Shown: positions 8,414-17,759, counted from the stretch's first letter. The stretch is 64,000 bases of DNA from an uncultured SAR116 cluster alpha proteobacterium (GCA_902528415.1 CABZSR010000004.1:1-64000); one strand, 5' to 3'. Notes: generated from the letters alone by a model not told the origin. Numbers and translations: made by a program.

Positions 8414-9584
8414 ATGAAATTTACTAAACTATCACTTTTGGGCGCAGTTAGTGCTGTGGCTCTTACGTTTGCAGCTGGAACTAACCTAGCTATTGCAGAC
8501 GGACATTCAGTTAAACCTATTAAAATGCGTTGGGCTTCAGACCACTCTGGCCCCCCCCCATCCTGCTGCGATTGCGGAGATGTTCTTTGCTGAGCAGGTT
8601 GAGAAAAAAATTCCTGGAAGTAAAGTTCAAATTTATTGGGCTAAGTCTTTATATAATGTTCCTAAGGGAACACAGGCCTTAACCAAAGGTAACCTAGAGA
8701 TGATGACAGGCCAGTTTGGAAAGACATCTAGTGTTGAGCCATATGCTAACACAATTGTTGGCGCTGGAAAGTTAACTACTCCTGGTGCAATTAATGGTCT
8801 AGACGGTACAAAAACTTTTGCACAACTTAAAAAGGTTTTTAATGACAAGCATGGAATAACAATTTTTGGTTCAGGACACCTAAGTATGTATATGGGTGCT
8901 GGTGCTGTAAAAAGTAGAATGTTAGTTCCTGGTGACTTTGCTGGAAAAAAAGTAAGAAGTATGGGTCCGGCTGAAAATGCTTTGTTAGGCGCATTAGGTG
9001 CTAATCCAACCACAATGGCTTTCGGTGATGTTCCACCTGCTCTGCAGACCGGAGTTATTGATGGATTGCTAACTAGTTTAGGTGGGTTTAATGCCACCAA
9101 GGAGCAAGCCCCTTACTTTACAGTTGCAGGTATCAACGGAATTGTAGGTGACTACTACTGGATGGGAGCATCTAACAAATGGTGGTCCACACTTGATAAA
9201 AAGCAACAAGCAGCCCTAGCTGATATCATAATGAATGATTTCATACCATATCAAAAAGCGATTAATTTTTGTAATGATAAGAGATTAGTTGATAAGTTTA
9301 AGGTTACTGACAAAAGTGCACCTGGTATTTATGTTATGAGTCCTGCTGAAGCTGGCGTATTACAGAAAAAAGAAGGTGGTGCTACAAACGACTGGATCAA
9401 AACTAAAGTTGACGATACCGGTGATAAAATGGTTGACCAATTTACTGCTGAAGCTAAGGCCTTAGTTGCAGCCAATCCTATGGGTTCAAGTGACTTAGAA
9501 AAGACTGACTGTTCAGCGTTTGCTTCTGATTTTGCTAAGTTTGCAAAGGGAACTCCTCTGTTTAAGAAAAAGTCTAGAAAATAA
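8414..9584 (+). CDS. dctP: TRAP transporter periplasmic binding protein (DctP family), frame broken at a C9 tract
   Basis: Start ATG 8414 with RBS GGAGG at 8401-8405. A signal peptide (hydrophobic MKFTKLSLLGAVSAVALTFA, then AIA|DG) is followed by ASDHSGPP, where a run of nine C at 8551-8559 throws the frame to a stop at 8591-8593. Reading eight C restores SGPPHPAAIAEMFFAEQ and an otherwise intact protein of about 389 aa ending at 9584. The downstream body has the DctP pattern: VQIYWAKSLYNVPKGTQALT, DFAGKKVRSMGPAENALLGALGANP and GVIDGLLT. The protein would capture an organic acid, most likely the substrate of the upstream enzymes, and pass it to DctQM. The extra C may be a sequencing error, a true mutation, or a slippage switch. 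Confidence 0.85.
8551..8559 (+). repeat. Homopolymer C9 tract inside dctP
   Basis: Nine consecutive C in a strongly AT-rich genome, just after the signal-peptide region of dctP. The run length is one base away from the in-frame length (eight). Nothing similar was noticed in the rest of the window. Confidence 0.95.
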
Positions 9585-9591
9585 TGTATCA

Positions 9592-9620
9592 AAGAAGGTC
9601 TGACAAAGTCAGACCTTCTT
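9592..9620 (+). terminator. Strong hairpin between dctP and dctQM (partial terminator or 3' stabiliser)
   Basis: A perfect 13-bp inverted repeat (9592-9604 and 9608-9620) with a 3-base AAA loop starts 7 bp after the dctP stop and ends 16 bp before dctQ. No long U-run follows, so it is more likely an attenuator or mRNA 3' protector that raises binding-protein output relative to the membrane subunits, as is common after genes for binding proteins, than a full terminator. Confidence 0.75.
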
Positions 9621-9636
9621 GATTTGAAAATTCATT

Positions 9637-10188
9637 ATGGACAGCTTCTATAACATTTCTCATAAAATACAGGATTTGATAACTTCTATTTTGGGAAGAT
9701 GTTCAGCAATTTTAATGATAGCTGTTACACTATTTGCATTAGCTGAAATTATTAGAAGATACATTTTTGGAGTTGTTTTTGAATGGGGCCAAGATGCTGT
9801 AATTTATATGATGGTTTCTTCGGTTGCATTTTATATATGCGTTACCCAAATTAACAGGAGCCATTTAGTTATGACTGCTGTTTTACAATTATTAAATGCT
9901 AAAGGGTTCCATCGAACAGTGGGTTTCTGTAAGATTTTTATCTCCATGTTTGTATCAGTTTTTACCGGATCTTTAACTTATACAGCTTATTCAACAATTG
10001 AGTACTCTATTCAAATTGGAGAAAGAACTGAGAGTTTGTTTTTTTATATGTGGCCATTCTACTTTGTACTAGCTATTGGCATGGGCTTGATGTCTCTGGT
10101 TGCTTTTTTGCAATTTATTGAAGATGTGCATAGTTACATCAAAGGTGATCATTTTACGGCTACAGTTGAAGCGGCAACCGATGTATAA
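9637..10188 (+). CDS. dctQ: TRAP transporter small membrane subunit (DctQ family)
   Basis: 183 aa with four hydrophobic segments, the DctQ topology. The second segment region contains FEWGQDAVIYMMVSSVAFYI, the conserved block of the family, followed by RSHLVMTAV (the usual R-x-H-I/L motif). It sits between dctP and dctM in the standard gene order, with dctM starting 24 bp downstream. It couples to DctM in the inner membrane; substrate specificity comes from DctP. Confidence 0.9.
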   Translation: MDSFYNISHKIQDLITSILGRCSAILMIAVTLFALAEIIRRYIFGVVFEWGQDAVIYMMVSSVAFYICVTQINRSHLVMTAVLQLLNAKGFHRTVGFCKIFISMFVSVFTGSLTYTAYSTIEYSIQIGERTESLFFYMWPFYFVLAIGMGLMSLVAFLQFIEDVHSYIKGDHFTATVEAATDV

Positions 10189-10212
10189 CATAATTAATTT
10201 AGGAAATTTATA

Positions 10213-11496
10213 ATGTGGGCTCTTGGTGGATCTTTATTTACCCTTTTATTTGCAGGTGCTCCAATTGGAATTGCCCTTGCTGGCGCTACAGCACTTTTAG
10301 TTTTATTCGATGATTTCTTAACATACAGCACACTATTTGAAGCTTTTTTTAGTTTTCTTACAAAATATACATTAGTAGCAATACCATTTTTTATTTTTGC
10401 TGGGTTTTTAATGGAAAAAACAGGACTAGTAGCTGGTCTGTTTAGATTTGCTGATTCCGTTGTAGGATGGGTTCCTGGTGGATTTGCCTATGCCACTTTA
10501 CTTGCAGCCGTTTTATTTGGAGCTATCTCAGGTTCTTCAACTGCTATGGCTGCTGCAATGAGTGTTATTGCATACCCTGAATTGATCAAAAGAGGCTATC
10601 CTAAATGGATGGCAGCAGGTGTAATAGCTTCGGCTGGTGGCATTGCTCTTTTAATACCTCCAAGTATTACTCTTATTTTATTTGGAGTAATTACAGAAAT
10701 GTCTATAGTTGACTTGTTTTTTGCTGGGATTATTCCTGGTATAATGCTCGCTATTAGTGACGCTGTAATTATAGTAAGTGTTTCCCTGTTTATAAAATTA
10801 CCAAGAGGTAAATTTGATTTATGTGAGGTATGGCGTTCATTTAGGGATGCTGTTCCTGCTTTACTAATGCCAGTGATTATTCTTGGAGGCTTATATGGCG
10901 GTTTGTTTACTCCTACAGAAGCGGGAGCAGCGGCAGCTAGTTATGCTCTCTTTTATGGATTAATTTTTAAACGCAAAACATTCGTTAAAGAGTTAATGCC
11001 CACAACTCTTAGAACAATGAACTTAACAGCAGTAGTTTTCTTTTTATTAGGTTGTGTGGGTATTTTCCAATTTTATCTTGCCAATATGGGTTGGCCGCAA
11101 ATGATTGCAGAATGGGCCGGCGAACTAGGATTAACTCGTTTAGGCTTTTTATTTGCTTTGATGGGATCTTTGTTGTTTTTATCAATGTTTTTAACGGGCG
11201 TAGCTATTTTGGTATTAACTGTTCCTATTTACTTTCCTGTAGCATTAGCACTTGGTGTAGACCCGATCCATCTCGGAATACTAACTGCTCTTTGTATAGA
11301 GATTGGTAGTGTAATCCCTCCAGTTGGTTTAAATTTGTTTGCTGTAAGTGGTGTCACTGGTTTACCAGTAACTACAGTTATAAAAGGTTCATTCCCCTTT
11401 TGTATCTCTGATACGTGCGTTTTAATTATTGTACTTTTATTTCCTGCATTAGCTTTAACCCTGCCAGAGCTTTTAGTGGTATCTCACTTTAAGTAG
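10213..11496 (+). CDS. dctM: TRAP transporter large permease subunit (DctM family)
   Basis: 427 aa, highly hydrophobic. Characteristic DctM stretches are AIPFFIFAGFLMEKTG, GAISGSSTAMAAAM and GIALLIPPSITLILFGVITE (the Na+-coupled permease core), LYGGLFTPTEAGAAAA and IGSVIPPVGLNLFAVSG. It is the Na+-driven permease of the tripartite transporter. The 3' end overlaps the 3' end of the convergent amidase gene by 13 bp, so no room remains for a separate terminator. Confidence 0.93.
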   Translation: MWALGGSLFTLLFAGAPIGIALAGATALLVLFDDFLTYSTLFEAFFSFLTKYTLVAIPFFIFAGFLMEKTGLVAGLFRFADSVVGWVPGGFAYATLLAAVLFGAISGSSTAMAAAMSVIAYPELIKRGYPKWMAAGVIASAGGIALLIPPSITLILFGVITEMSIVDLFFAGIIPGIMLAISDAVIIVSVSLFIKLPRGKFDLCEVWRSFRDAVPALLMPVIILGGLYGGLFTPTEAGAAAASYALFYGLIFKRKTFVKELMPTTLRTMNLTAVVFFLLGCVGIFQFYLANMGWPQMIAEWAGELGLTRLGFLFALMGSLLFLSMFLTGVAILVLTVPIYFPVALALGVDPIHLGILTALCIEIGSVIPPVGLNLFAVSGVTGLPVTTVIKGSFPFCISDTCVLIIVLLFPALALTLPELLVVSHFK

Positions 11497-12767
11497 GTAT
11501 TCATAATAGTATTAGCATAATCTAAAAGTTGGTTATCATTTCCAAATTTTGTGACTAGCTGGCAGCCAATTGGCAGTTCTTTATCTCCCTTAAATAAAGG
11601 TAAGGTAACACAAGGGTTACCATTCAAGGACCATGTAGTATTAAACATAGGTGAGCCTGTATACCCGAGACCTGCAAGAGCTTCACCAGGAGCGCTTGGG
11701 GTGATAATCATGTCAATATCGTTAAAAATTAAATCTGTCTCATGTTTTAAAATACTTAGTTTTTTAAGGGCAATTTTATAGTGTTCATTGGTTACTTGAT
11801 ATCCATCATTTAATCTTCCGTTTCTCAACTGATCACTTAATTCGTCATAATGATTAAATCTTTCAAAAGATATAGATCTTTTAAACTCATAACCACTTAT
11901 ATCTAAATGTAATTCGTCTGCCTTAGATATTAATGCATCAATATTAAGGTCAATAATATTTAATTTATCTGTTCTAAGAATATCTACAAATGTCTCTAGG
12001 TTAGTCTGGGTAGATAAATCTGTATTATTCCAGTGAGGAGTTTTAACAAAACCAATTTTCAATTTCCTCAAGTCTAGATTTTGTGGTTTTACAATTTTTT
12101 CTTCTAATAAAATTGATCGAAAAAGAGATAAATCTTCTACTGACCTTGTCATTAGGCCCAATGTGTCAATTGAAGGAGAGTTTGGAAGAATTCCAGATTT
12201 ATCAAAGTCCCCATATGTTGGTTTATAACCAATGACACCACAATAGGCTGCTGGTCTAATAACCGAACCAGTCGTCTGAGTTCCAAAACAAACTGGTGCC
12301 ATCATGGAAGCAACAGCCGCTGCTGATCCAGAACTAGAGCCACCTGGAGTAAAGTCTTTATTATGTGGATTTGTTGTGAGGCCTGGCGCCCTATGTCCTA
12401 ATTCTGTAGATACGGTTTTGCCCATAAACACACAACCGGCTTGCTTTGAGACAGCAACCGATGCAGCATCTCTTGCTGGAATATTATTTTTGTAAAAAGG
12501 TGTGCCAAAACCTGTAGGCACATTACTAGCATCTATAATATCTTTTATTCCAAATGGTATACCAAGTGCAATGTTGTTATTTTGTTCATCTAATTGTTTT
12601 GATTTTTTTAGTGCATTTTCTTCATCTAAATATATCCACGCTTTCACAATATCTTCTTTTTCTTTGATTCTTTCAAAGCAACTTAATACCCATTCATGTA
12701 TGGAAAGATTTTTATTTCTTATAAGGTTAATTGCTTCACTTGCCGTTAATTCGAAAGGTTTTGTCAT
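11484..12767 (-). CDS. Amidase-signature family protein, first copy
   Basis: 427 aa. The Ser-cisSer-Lys triad is visible: Lys in GIPFGIKDIIDA, cis-Ser in GGSSSGSAAAVA and nucleophile Ser in TQTTGSVIRPA. The family hydrolyses amides or carbamates; sequence does not tell which. There is no GatB/GatC partner nearby, so it is not the tRNA amidotransferase subunit. It is transcribed against dctM and away from the PrpD gene at 12872. It ends in TGA with an open frame beyond, useful evidence that TGA is a stop in this genome. Confidence 0.85.
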   Translation of the reverse strand: MTKPFELTASEAINLIRNKNLSIHEWVLSCFERIKEKEDIVKAWIYLDEENALKKSKQLDEQNNNIALGIPFGIKDIIDASNVPTGFGTPFYKNNIPARDAASVAVSKQAGCVFMGKTVSTELGHRAPGLTTNPHNKDFTPGGSSSGSAAAVASMMAPVCFGTQTTGSVIRPAAYCGVIGYKPTYGDFDKSGILPNSPSIDTLGLMTRSVEDLSLFRSILLEEKIVKPQNLDLRKLKIGFVKTPHWNNTDLSTQTNLETFVDILRTDKLNIIDLNIDALISKADELHLDISGYEFKRSISFERFNHYDELSDQLRNGRLNDGYQVTNEHYKIALKKLSILKHETDLIFNDIDMIITPSAPGEALAGLGYTGSPMFNTTWSLNGNPCVTLPLFKGDKELPIGCQLVTKFGNDNQLLDYANTIMNTYLK

Positions 12768-12871
12768 TTGTTTTCACTAAATAATTTTAAGATTGTATAT
12801 ACTACTGATTATTTTTTGGTTTTGTAAAATTAAATTATAGTTTAATATTTAATATGAATAAGGAGGAATAG

Positions 12872-14254
12872 ATGGAAAATATGACTGAAAAATTTGCTGA
12901 ATTTTGTGAGCAGTTGAAATATGAAGATCTTTCTCCAGAAGTTATTAAAAGAACAAAATTACTTATCTTGGATACTGTAGGTATTATTATCAGGGCCAGA
13001 CATGACGCAGAATCAACATCTAGCTTAGTTTCTGCAATTGATAAATTAGAAATGAGCAATGGTAGCTGCCAAGTGTTTTCGGATAAAAAAACATATTCAC
13101 CAAGCGCTGCAGCACTCTTAAATGGAACTTTAGCGCACTCTCTTGATTTTGACGACACACATGCTGAAGCCTCACTTCATTCAAGTGCGCCTATTTTATC
13201 AGCCGCGCTGGCAGCTGCGCAGATGAATAAATCATCTGGCCAAGAATTAATTACAGCATGTGTTGTTGGTTACGAAGTTCAGATAAGACTAGGTTTGGCT
13301 GGAGGATCTTCAGCGCATTATAAAAAAGGATTTCACCCTTCTGCAACATGCGGTATTTTTGGTGCGGCAGCTGCAGCAGGATACTTGATGGGATTAACTA
13401 AGGAGCAGTATATATCTGCCTTTGGTATTGCTTTAAGTCAATCTGCAGGGTCTATGCAATTTTTAACGGACGGTGCGTGGACTAAAAGATCTCATGTTGG
13501 GCAGGCTGCTCAAAATGGTTTAAGTTGTGCAATTATGGCTGGTGAAGGTTTCAAAGGTCCTTCACAAGCCTTCGAAGGACAATGGGGTTATTTACACTCT
13601 TATGCTTCAGGTGGTGATGTCAAAAAAGCAACAAACGGTCTTGGAGAAGAGTTTGAAACTCTCAATCTTGGTGTTAAACCCTATCCGTCATGTAGATATA
13701 GTCATGCTGCAATAGATGGATTAATAGAGTTGAAAAAAGAATTAAAATTTTCATCTGATGATTTAGATGATATTGATATCGGCTTGTCAGAAACTGCTTT
13801 GAACATAATTGGTTATCCATTAACTGACAAGCAACACCCTAAAAGTGTTGTTGATGGTCAGTTTTCGATGCCATTCTGTGCTGCAGTTACAGTTAAAAGT
13901 GGTGGATTGCAATGGGATGATTATAAAAATCATCTAAATAACAAAGATACACTCTCATTATGTAATAAAATAAAGGTAAGCCCTGACGAGGATGCAGAAA
14001 AATGTTGTCCTGAATATATGAGTGCCAAAGTAAAAGTTGTGGTAAAAGGAGAAAAATACGAAAAATTCGTAAAAATTCCTAAAGGAGAACCAGAAAACTT
14101 TATGGAGGACGTAGAATTTATATCAAAATTTAAGGGATTAACTGAGCCATATCTATCAAAACAAAGAGTCGATCAATTGACAGATTTAATGCTTAAAATT
14201 GATCAAGCTAACAATGTAAATTCAATTTTTGAATATAGTCAGATTGATATTTAG
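12872..14254 (+). CDS. MmgE/PrpD family protein, second copy
   Basis: 460 aa with LAHSLDFDDTHAEASLHSSA (the HSLDFDDTH family motif), KGFHPSATCGIFGAAAAAGY and KPYPSCRYSHAAIDGL, the active-site blocks of the fold. RBS AAGGAGG precedes the ATG. It is quite diverged from the copy at 3228 and lies 20 bp upstream of an acyl-CoA dehydrogenase gene, so the two probably form one operon. Likely a dehydratase, isomerase or decarboxylase acting on a branched hydroxy-di- or tricarboxylate; substrate unknown. Confidence 0.85.
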   Translation: MENMTEKFAEFCEQLKYEDLSPEVIKRTKLLILDTVGIIIRARHDAESTSSLVSAIDKLEMSNGSCQVFSDKKTYSPSAAALLNGTLAHSLDFDDTHAEASLHSSAPILSAALAAAQMNKSSGQELITACVVGYEVQIRLGLAGGSSAHYKKGFHPSATCGIFGAAAAAGYLMGLTKEQYISAFGIALSQSAGSMQFLTDGAWTKRSHVGQAAQNGLSCAIMAGEGFKGPSQAFEGQWGYLHSYASGGDVKKATNGLGEEFETLNLGVKPYPSCRYSHAAIDGLIELKKELKFSSDDLDDIDIGLSETALNIIGYPLTDKQHPKSVVDGQFSMPFCAAVTVKSGGLQWDDYKNHLNNKDTLSLCNKIKVSPDEDAEKCCPEYMSAKVKVVVKGEKYEKFVKIPKGEPENFMEDVEFISKFKGLTEPYLSKQRVDQLTDLMLKIDQANNVNSIFEYSQIDI

Positions 14255-14274
14255 ATTTATTAAGGAGTAAGTTT

Positions 14275-15450
14275 ATGAATGATCAAAGAGTTCTAGAAGT
14301 CGAGCAAAAAAGTCCTGTTTCAGAAGAAGATAATCTTATTATAGACACAGTAAATAAGTTTCTTGAAAGAGATGTAAAGCCATTTGTTAAGGAGTTTGAA
14401 TCAGAAGATAAATACCCTCAATTAATTGCTGATAAAATGGCAGATTTAGGTCTTTTTGGAGCAACGATATCCCCAGAATATGGAGGCTTGGGTTTATCGG
14501 CAGTTACTTATTCCAAAATTGTGGAAAATGTCTCTGCAGTGTGGATGTCTGTATCAGGTATTTTTAATTCTCATTTAATAATGTGTGCGGCTGTTGAGAG
14601 GTTTGGTTCCGAAGAGATGAAACAGTATTATCTTCCAAAGTTTGCATCCGGCGAAATAAGAGGTGGTATTGCATTAACTGAACCAGACTGTGGAACTGAC
14701 CTCCAATCAATTAAAACAAAAGCAGAAAAAGTAGGCGATGACTACATCATAAATGGGACTAAAACTTGGATAACAAATTCAGTTCAGGGTTCAATTTTAG
14801 CAGTTTTAGTCAAGACTGACACAAATATTAAACCTGCCCATAAGGGAATGAGTTTAATACTTGTAGAAAAAAAGCACGGATTTGTAGCTAGAAAATTGAA
14901 AAAACTTGGATATAGAGGCATAGATACAGGAGAAGTGCAACTTGAAAATGTAAAGGTGCCTAAGTCTAACCTTATTGGTGAAATAGAAGGTAAGGGTTTA
15001 CAGCAAATTTTAGCTGGCCTTGAGTTAGGTAGAATAAATGTAGCTGCAAGGGGTGTTGGAGTTGCTAGAGCATCTCTAGACGATTCTATAGAGTATGCTA
15101 AAACTAGGAAAACTTTTGGCAAGCCTATAAGTGAACATCAATCAATTCAAATTAAATTAGCAGAAATGGCGACTAAGCTTGAGGCGGCAAGGTTATTAAC
15201 AGAGCAAGCCGCAAAAGCTTATGACTCAGGAAACAGGTCTGATTTGCAGGCAGGAATGGCTAAACTTTTTGCTACTGAAACGGCATTGTTTAATTCAACG
15301 GAAGCAATGAGAATTCATGGTGGATTTGGATATTCCCCAGAATATAATATTGAGAGATATTATAGGGACGCACCTCTATTAGCCATAGGTGAGGGTACTA
15401 ACGAATTACAAAAACTTATTATTGCCAAGCAATTAGTTTCAGATAATTAA
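14275..15450 (+). CDS. Acyl-CoA dehydrogenase
   Basis: 391 aa. FAD and substrate motifs: ALTEPDCGTDLQSIKTKA, INGTKTWITNS, QSIQIKLAEMATKLEAARLL, and the C-terminal IHGGFGYSPEYNIERYYRDA followed by GEGTNELQ, where the Glu is the catalytic base of short-chain and glutaryl-type dehydrogenases. The RBS AAGGAG lies before ATG. It would pass electrons to ETF; ETF genes are not in the window. The P. aeruginosa itaconate operon also includes an acyl-CoA dehydrogenase (PA0879), so a link to the C5 pathway is plausible. The 3' end overlaps azlD by 4 bp, convergent. Confidence 0.92.
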   Translation: MNDQRVLEVEQKSPVSEEDNLIIDTVNKFLERDVKPFVKEFESEDKYPQLIADKMADLGLFGATISPEYGGLGLSAVTYSKIVENVSAVWMSVSGIFNSHLIMCAAVERFGSEEMKQYYLPKFASGEIRGGIALTEPDCGTDLQSIKTKAEKVGDDYIINGTKTWITNSVQGSILAVLVKTDTNIKPAHKGMSLILVEKKHGFVARKLKKLGYRGIDTGEVQLENVKVPKSNLIGEIEGKGLQQILAGLELGRINVAARGVGVARASLDDSIEYAKTRKTFGKPISEHQSIQIKLAEMATKLEAARLLTEQAAKAYDSGNRSDLQAGMAKLFATETALFNSTEAMRIHGGFGYSPEYNIERYYRDAPLLAIGEGTNELQKLIIAKQLVSDN

Positions 15451-15803
15451 AAGTACTGATTATAAAAAATTGTTGTACTAAAAGCGCTTACCCCAACTAG
15501 TAATCCCATAATTGGTTTTTTGGGCATGCATAAAAATACGATTACCCCAATCACGAATGGTATTAATCTTTCAAGCATATTAGTTTGAGCTAAGGCGCCA
15601 GTAGGGAAGAAAATAATTCTAACCATCAATCCTGTAGTCATCGCAAAGGCAACAGCATTTATCCATTTTGCAAAAAGACTATCTTTATCGATTTTGCTAG
15701 ATAATGTAACACCAAGAATTCTCCAAATGAAAATACCTAACCCTGCTATTAACAACATAAACCAAGGCATCAACTCCGGGCTAATGAATGAAAGATCATG
15801 CAT
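15447..15803 (-). CDS. azlD: AzlD-family branched-chain amino acid export subunit
   Basis: 118 aa with about four hydrophobic segments (around 12-30, 50-66, 80-95 and 98-112), the AzlD layout. It follows azlC with an 8-bp overlap, the usual pairing of this two-component exporter. AzlCD exports branched-chain amino acids or analogues. It converges on the acyl-CoA dehydrogenase gene. Confidence 0.8.
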   Translation of the reverse strand: MHDLSFISPELMPWFMLLIAGLGIFIWRILGVTLSSKIDKDSLFAKWINAVAFAMTTGLMVRIIFFPTGALAQTNMLERLIPFVIGVIVFLCMPKKPIMGLLVGVSAFSTTIFYNQYF

Positions 15804-16515
15804 AAGATTTACCTTTTTTCAGAAGATAATTAATTAAAAGTCCTAACGTTCCGCCGACCAATCCGCCAATAATTATACTCCAATCACCTATATATGGATA
15901 GAGAATGGGTCCTATTATGCCTCCGCTTACAACAGCAACCCTATAATAAAATTCTACAGCTCTTAACATTAAAATTGTTATATATAAGGGCATTATGAAA
16001 ACAGGAATAGAGACAATATCAGTCGGCAGAATATCGTATAATTTAAAACCAATAATTGTTGTGAATGTATTAATAGTTATTAGAGCCAAACTTAGACCCC
16101 TAAAAAAACTTAAAAGATCTTTCTCTTGAAACTCATTTTTAATTTTTATTAATTCAGCCCAGCCAGTTGGACTTATGAGGTGTGCCCACAATAATTTTGA
16201 AATGAATGGTATTTTGTGACTATGAATATTCATTAAAGTCATACCAGACAAAACTAAAAAAAACTGTCTCATATTCGCCAGCAAGACTGTTGTGAAGAGC
16301 AAAAAAATTGGTGTTCCAGCAGTATATAGTGATACAAATATAACCATTCCTGGCATACTCCAAAGTACAATCAATGAACCAACGGTCAGATAAAGATCAA
16401 GACCAGCTTCACCAGCAAAAACACCAAAGCCAAACATAGCTGCACTCATCCCTATTCCAGGAAAACCAAAACCGGTTAAAATACCTTTTTTAAAGGGACT
16501 ATAATTTTTCTTCAT
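15796..16515 (-). CDS. azlC: AzlC-family branched-chain amino acid export permease
   Basis: 239 aa. The N-terminus KKGILTGFGFPGIGMSAAMF and following FAGEAGLDLYLTVGSLIVLW and MPGMVIFVSLYTAGTPIF match AzlC, including the A-x-Q/N-type region in TTVLLANMRQFFLVLSGMTL. Multiple membrane segments. It is 19 bp downstream of ridA on the same strand; RidA removes reactive enamines/imines made by amino-acid dehydratases, so the three genes may form an amino-acid homeostasis operon. Confidence 0.85.
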   Translation of the reverse strand: MKKNYSPFKKGILTGFGFPGIGMSAAMFGFGVFAGEAGLDLYLTVGSLIVLWSMPGMVIFVSLYTAGTPIFLLFTTVLLANMRQFFLVLSGMTLMNIHSHKIPFISKLLWAHLISPTGWAELIKIKNEFQEKDLLSFFRGLSLALITINTFTTIIGFKLYDILPTDIVSIPVFIMPLYITILMLRAVEFYYRVAVVSGGIIGPILYPYIGDWSIIIGGLVGGTLGLLINYLLKKGKSYA

Positions 16516-16534
16516 AAACTTATTTTTTTCTAAA

Positions 16535-16921
16535 TTATTGTTTTGCTATTAGATCTATTTCAACCGACGCACCAACAGCAAGACCTGTCACACCAACACA
16601 TGTTCTTGCAGGAAGTTTATTTTCGTCAAAATAAGATTTATAGATTTTATTTACTTTATCAAAATCTTGAAAATTTACTAAATAAACCCTTACAAATGTT
16701 ACCCTTTCCAAAGATGAACCTGACTGTTTCAAGACGTCCATAAGGTTCTTCATAACTTGATGAGTTTGTTCTTCTACGTCATTACTAACTAGTACGTCTG
16801 GATTATTCGGTAATGTTGGCATCTGTCCAGTAACAAAAACAAAGTCACCTGCCTTTACAACATGGCTAAACGGACCTACTCTTTTAGGACCATTTTCAAA
16901 TACTAAATGTTCTATATCCAA
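16535..16921 (-). CDS. ridA: RidA/YjgF family enamine/imine deaminase
   Basis: 128 aa. TTG start (16921) with RBS AGGAG about 6 bp upstream. Family motifs are GPFSHVVKAGDFVFVTGQMP and the C-terminal LPARTCVGVTGLAVGASVEI, where the Arg that binds the carboxylate of the imine in RidA is kept. It deaminates 2-aminoacrylate-type intermediates. It heads the minus-strand set with azlCD. Confidence 0.9.
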   Translation of the reverse strand: MDIEHLVFENGPKRVGPFSHVVKAGDFVFVTGQMPTLPNNPDVLVSNDVEEQTHQVMKNLMDVLKQSGSSLERVTFVRVYLVNFQDFDKVNKIYKSYFDENKLPARTCVGVTGLAVGASVEIDLIAKQ

Positions 16922-16997
16922 TCGACTACTCCTAGTTAGATTTTGTTTGTCAAAAGAGTTATTTCAAATAAACTTATATTAACAGGGGGACTTTTCA

Positions 16998-17759
16998 ATG
17001 AAATTTACAAATAAAACTGTGTTTATTACAGGTGCTGCTGGCGGTATAGGTCGTCAAACTGGATTAAGTTTTGCCAAGGAAGGTGCCAATGTAGCTGTTT
17101 CAGATTTAGATTTTGATATGGCTGAAAGAGTTGCAAATGAAATAAAATCTGCTGGTGGTATTGCAGAACCTTTCAAATTAGACGTAACAAATCAGAATGA
17201 AACAATTGAAACAATGAATAATGCCTACAACCATTTTGGAGGCTTAGACGTAGCATTTTGTAATGCTGGTATAAGAGAAATTATTTCTCCTTTAGAGTTA
17301 TCTATCGAGGAATGGAGAAAGGTTATCGATATAAATGTTACTGGTGTTTTTATCACTGCTCAAACATTTGCAAAACACTGCATAAAAGAAAAAATAAAGG
17401 GTAACATAGTTATAACATCATCAACTTTAAGTGTAACCGCAGCACCTAATAGATGTGCTTATACTTCATCTAAACATGCTACAGCTGGAATGACCAAACA
17501 ACTAGCAATCGACTTTGCTAAGTATGATATTAGAGTCAATGCAGTGGGGCCAGGTGTTATTCGGACACCTTTAACAGAAAGATATTTCCAAGATGAAGAA
17601 GCTTCTCAAAAAGTAAGAAACTTACACGCTATGAAACGTTGGGGAGAACCTAATGAGATTTCGAGTGCCGTTTTGTATTTAGCTAGTGAAGAAGCAAGCT
17701 TCTGTACAGGCACAAACTTAATTGTAGATGGTGGTTGGACAGCTGGTAAGGATTGGTAG
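16998..17759 (+). CDS. Short-chain dehydrogenase/reductase (SDR)
   Basis: 253 aa classical SDR: cofactor motif TGAAGGIG (about 12-19), NAG at about 89-91, catalytic Ser in SSTLSV and YTSSK (Tyr/Lys), and the C-terminal VDGGWTAGKDW. The acidic residue after the second strand (DLDFD) suggests NAD(H) preference. Oxidises or reduces an alcohol or ketone; substrate unknown. It ends one base before the convergent alpha/beta hydrolase gene. Confidence 0.9.
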   Translation: MKFTNKTVFITGAAGGIGRQTGLSFAKEGANVAVSDLDFDMAERVANEIKSAGGIAEPFKLDVTNQNETIETMNNAYNHFGGLDVAFCNAGIREIISPLELSIEEWRKVIDINVTGVFITAQTFAKHCIKEKIKGNIVITSSTLSVTAAPNRCAYTSSKHATAGMTKQLAIDFAKYDIRVNAVGPGVIRTPLTERYFQDEEASQKVRNLHAMKRWGEPNEISSAVLYLASEEASFCTGTNLIVDGGWTAGKDW

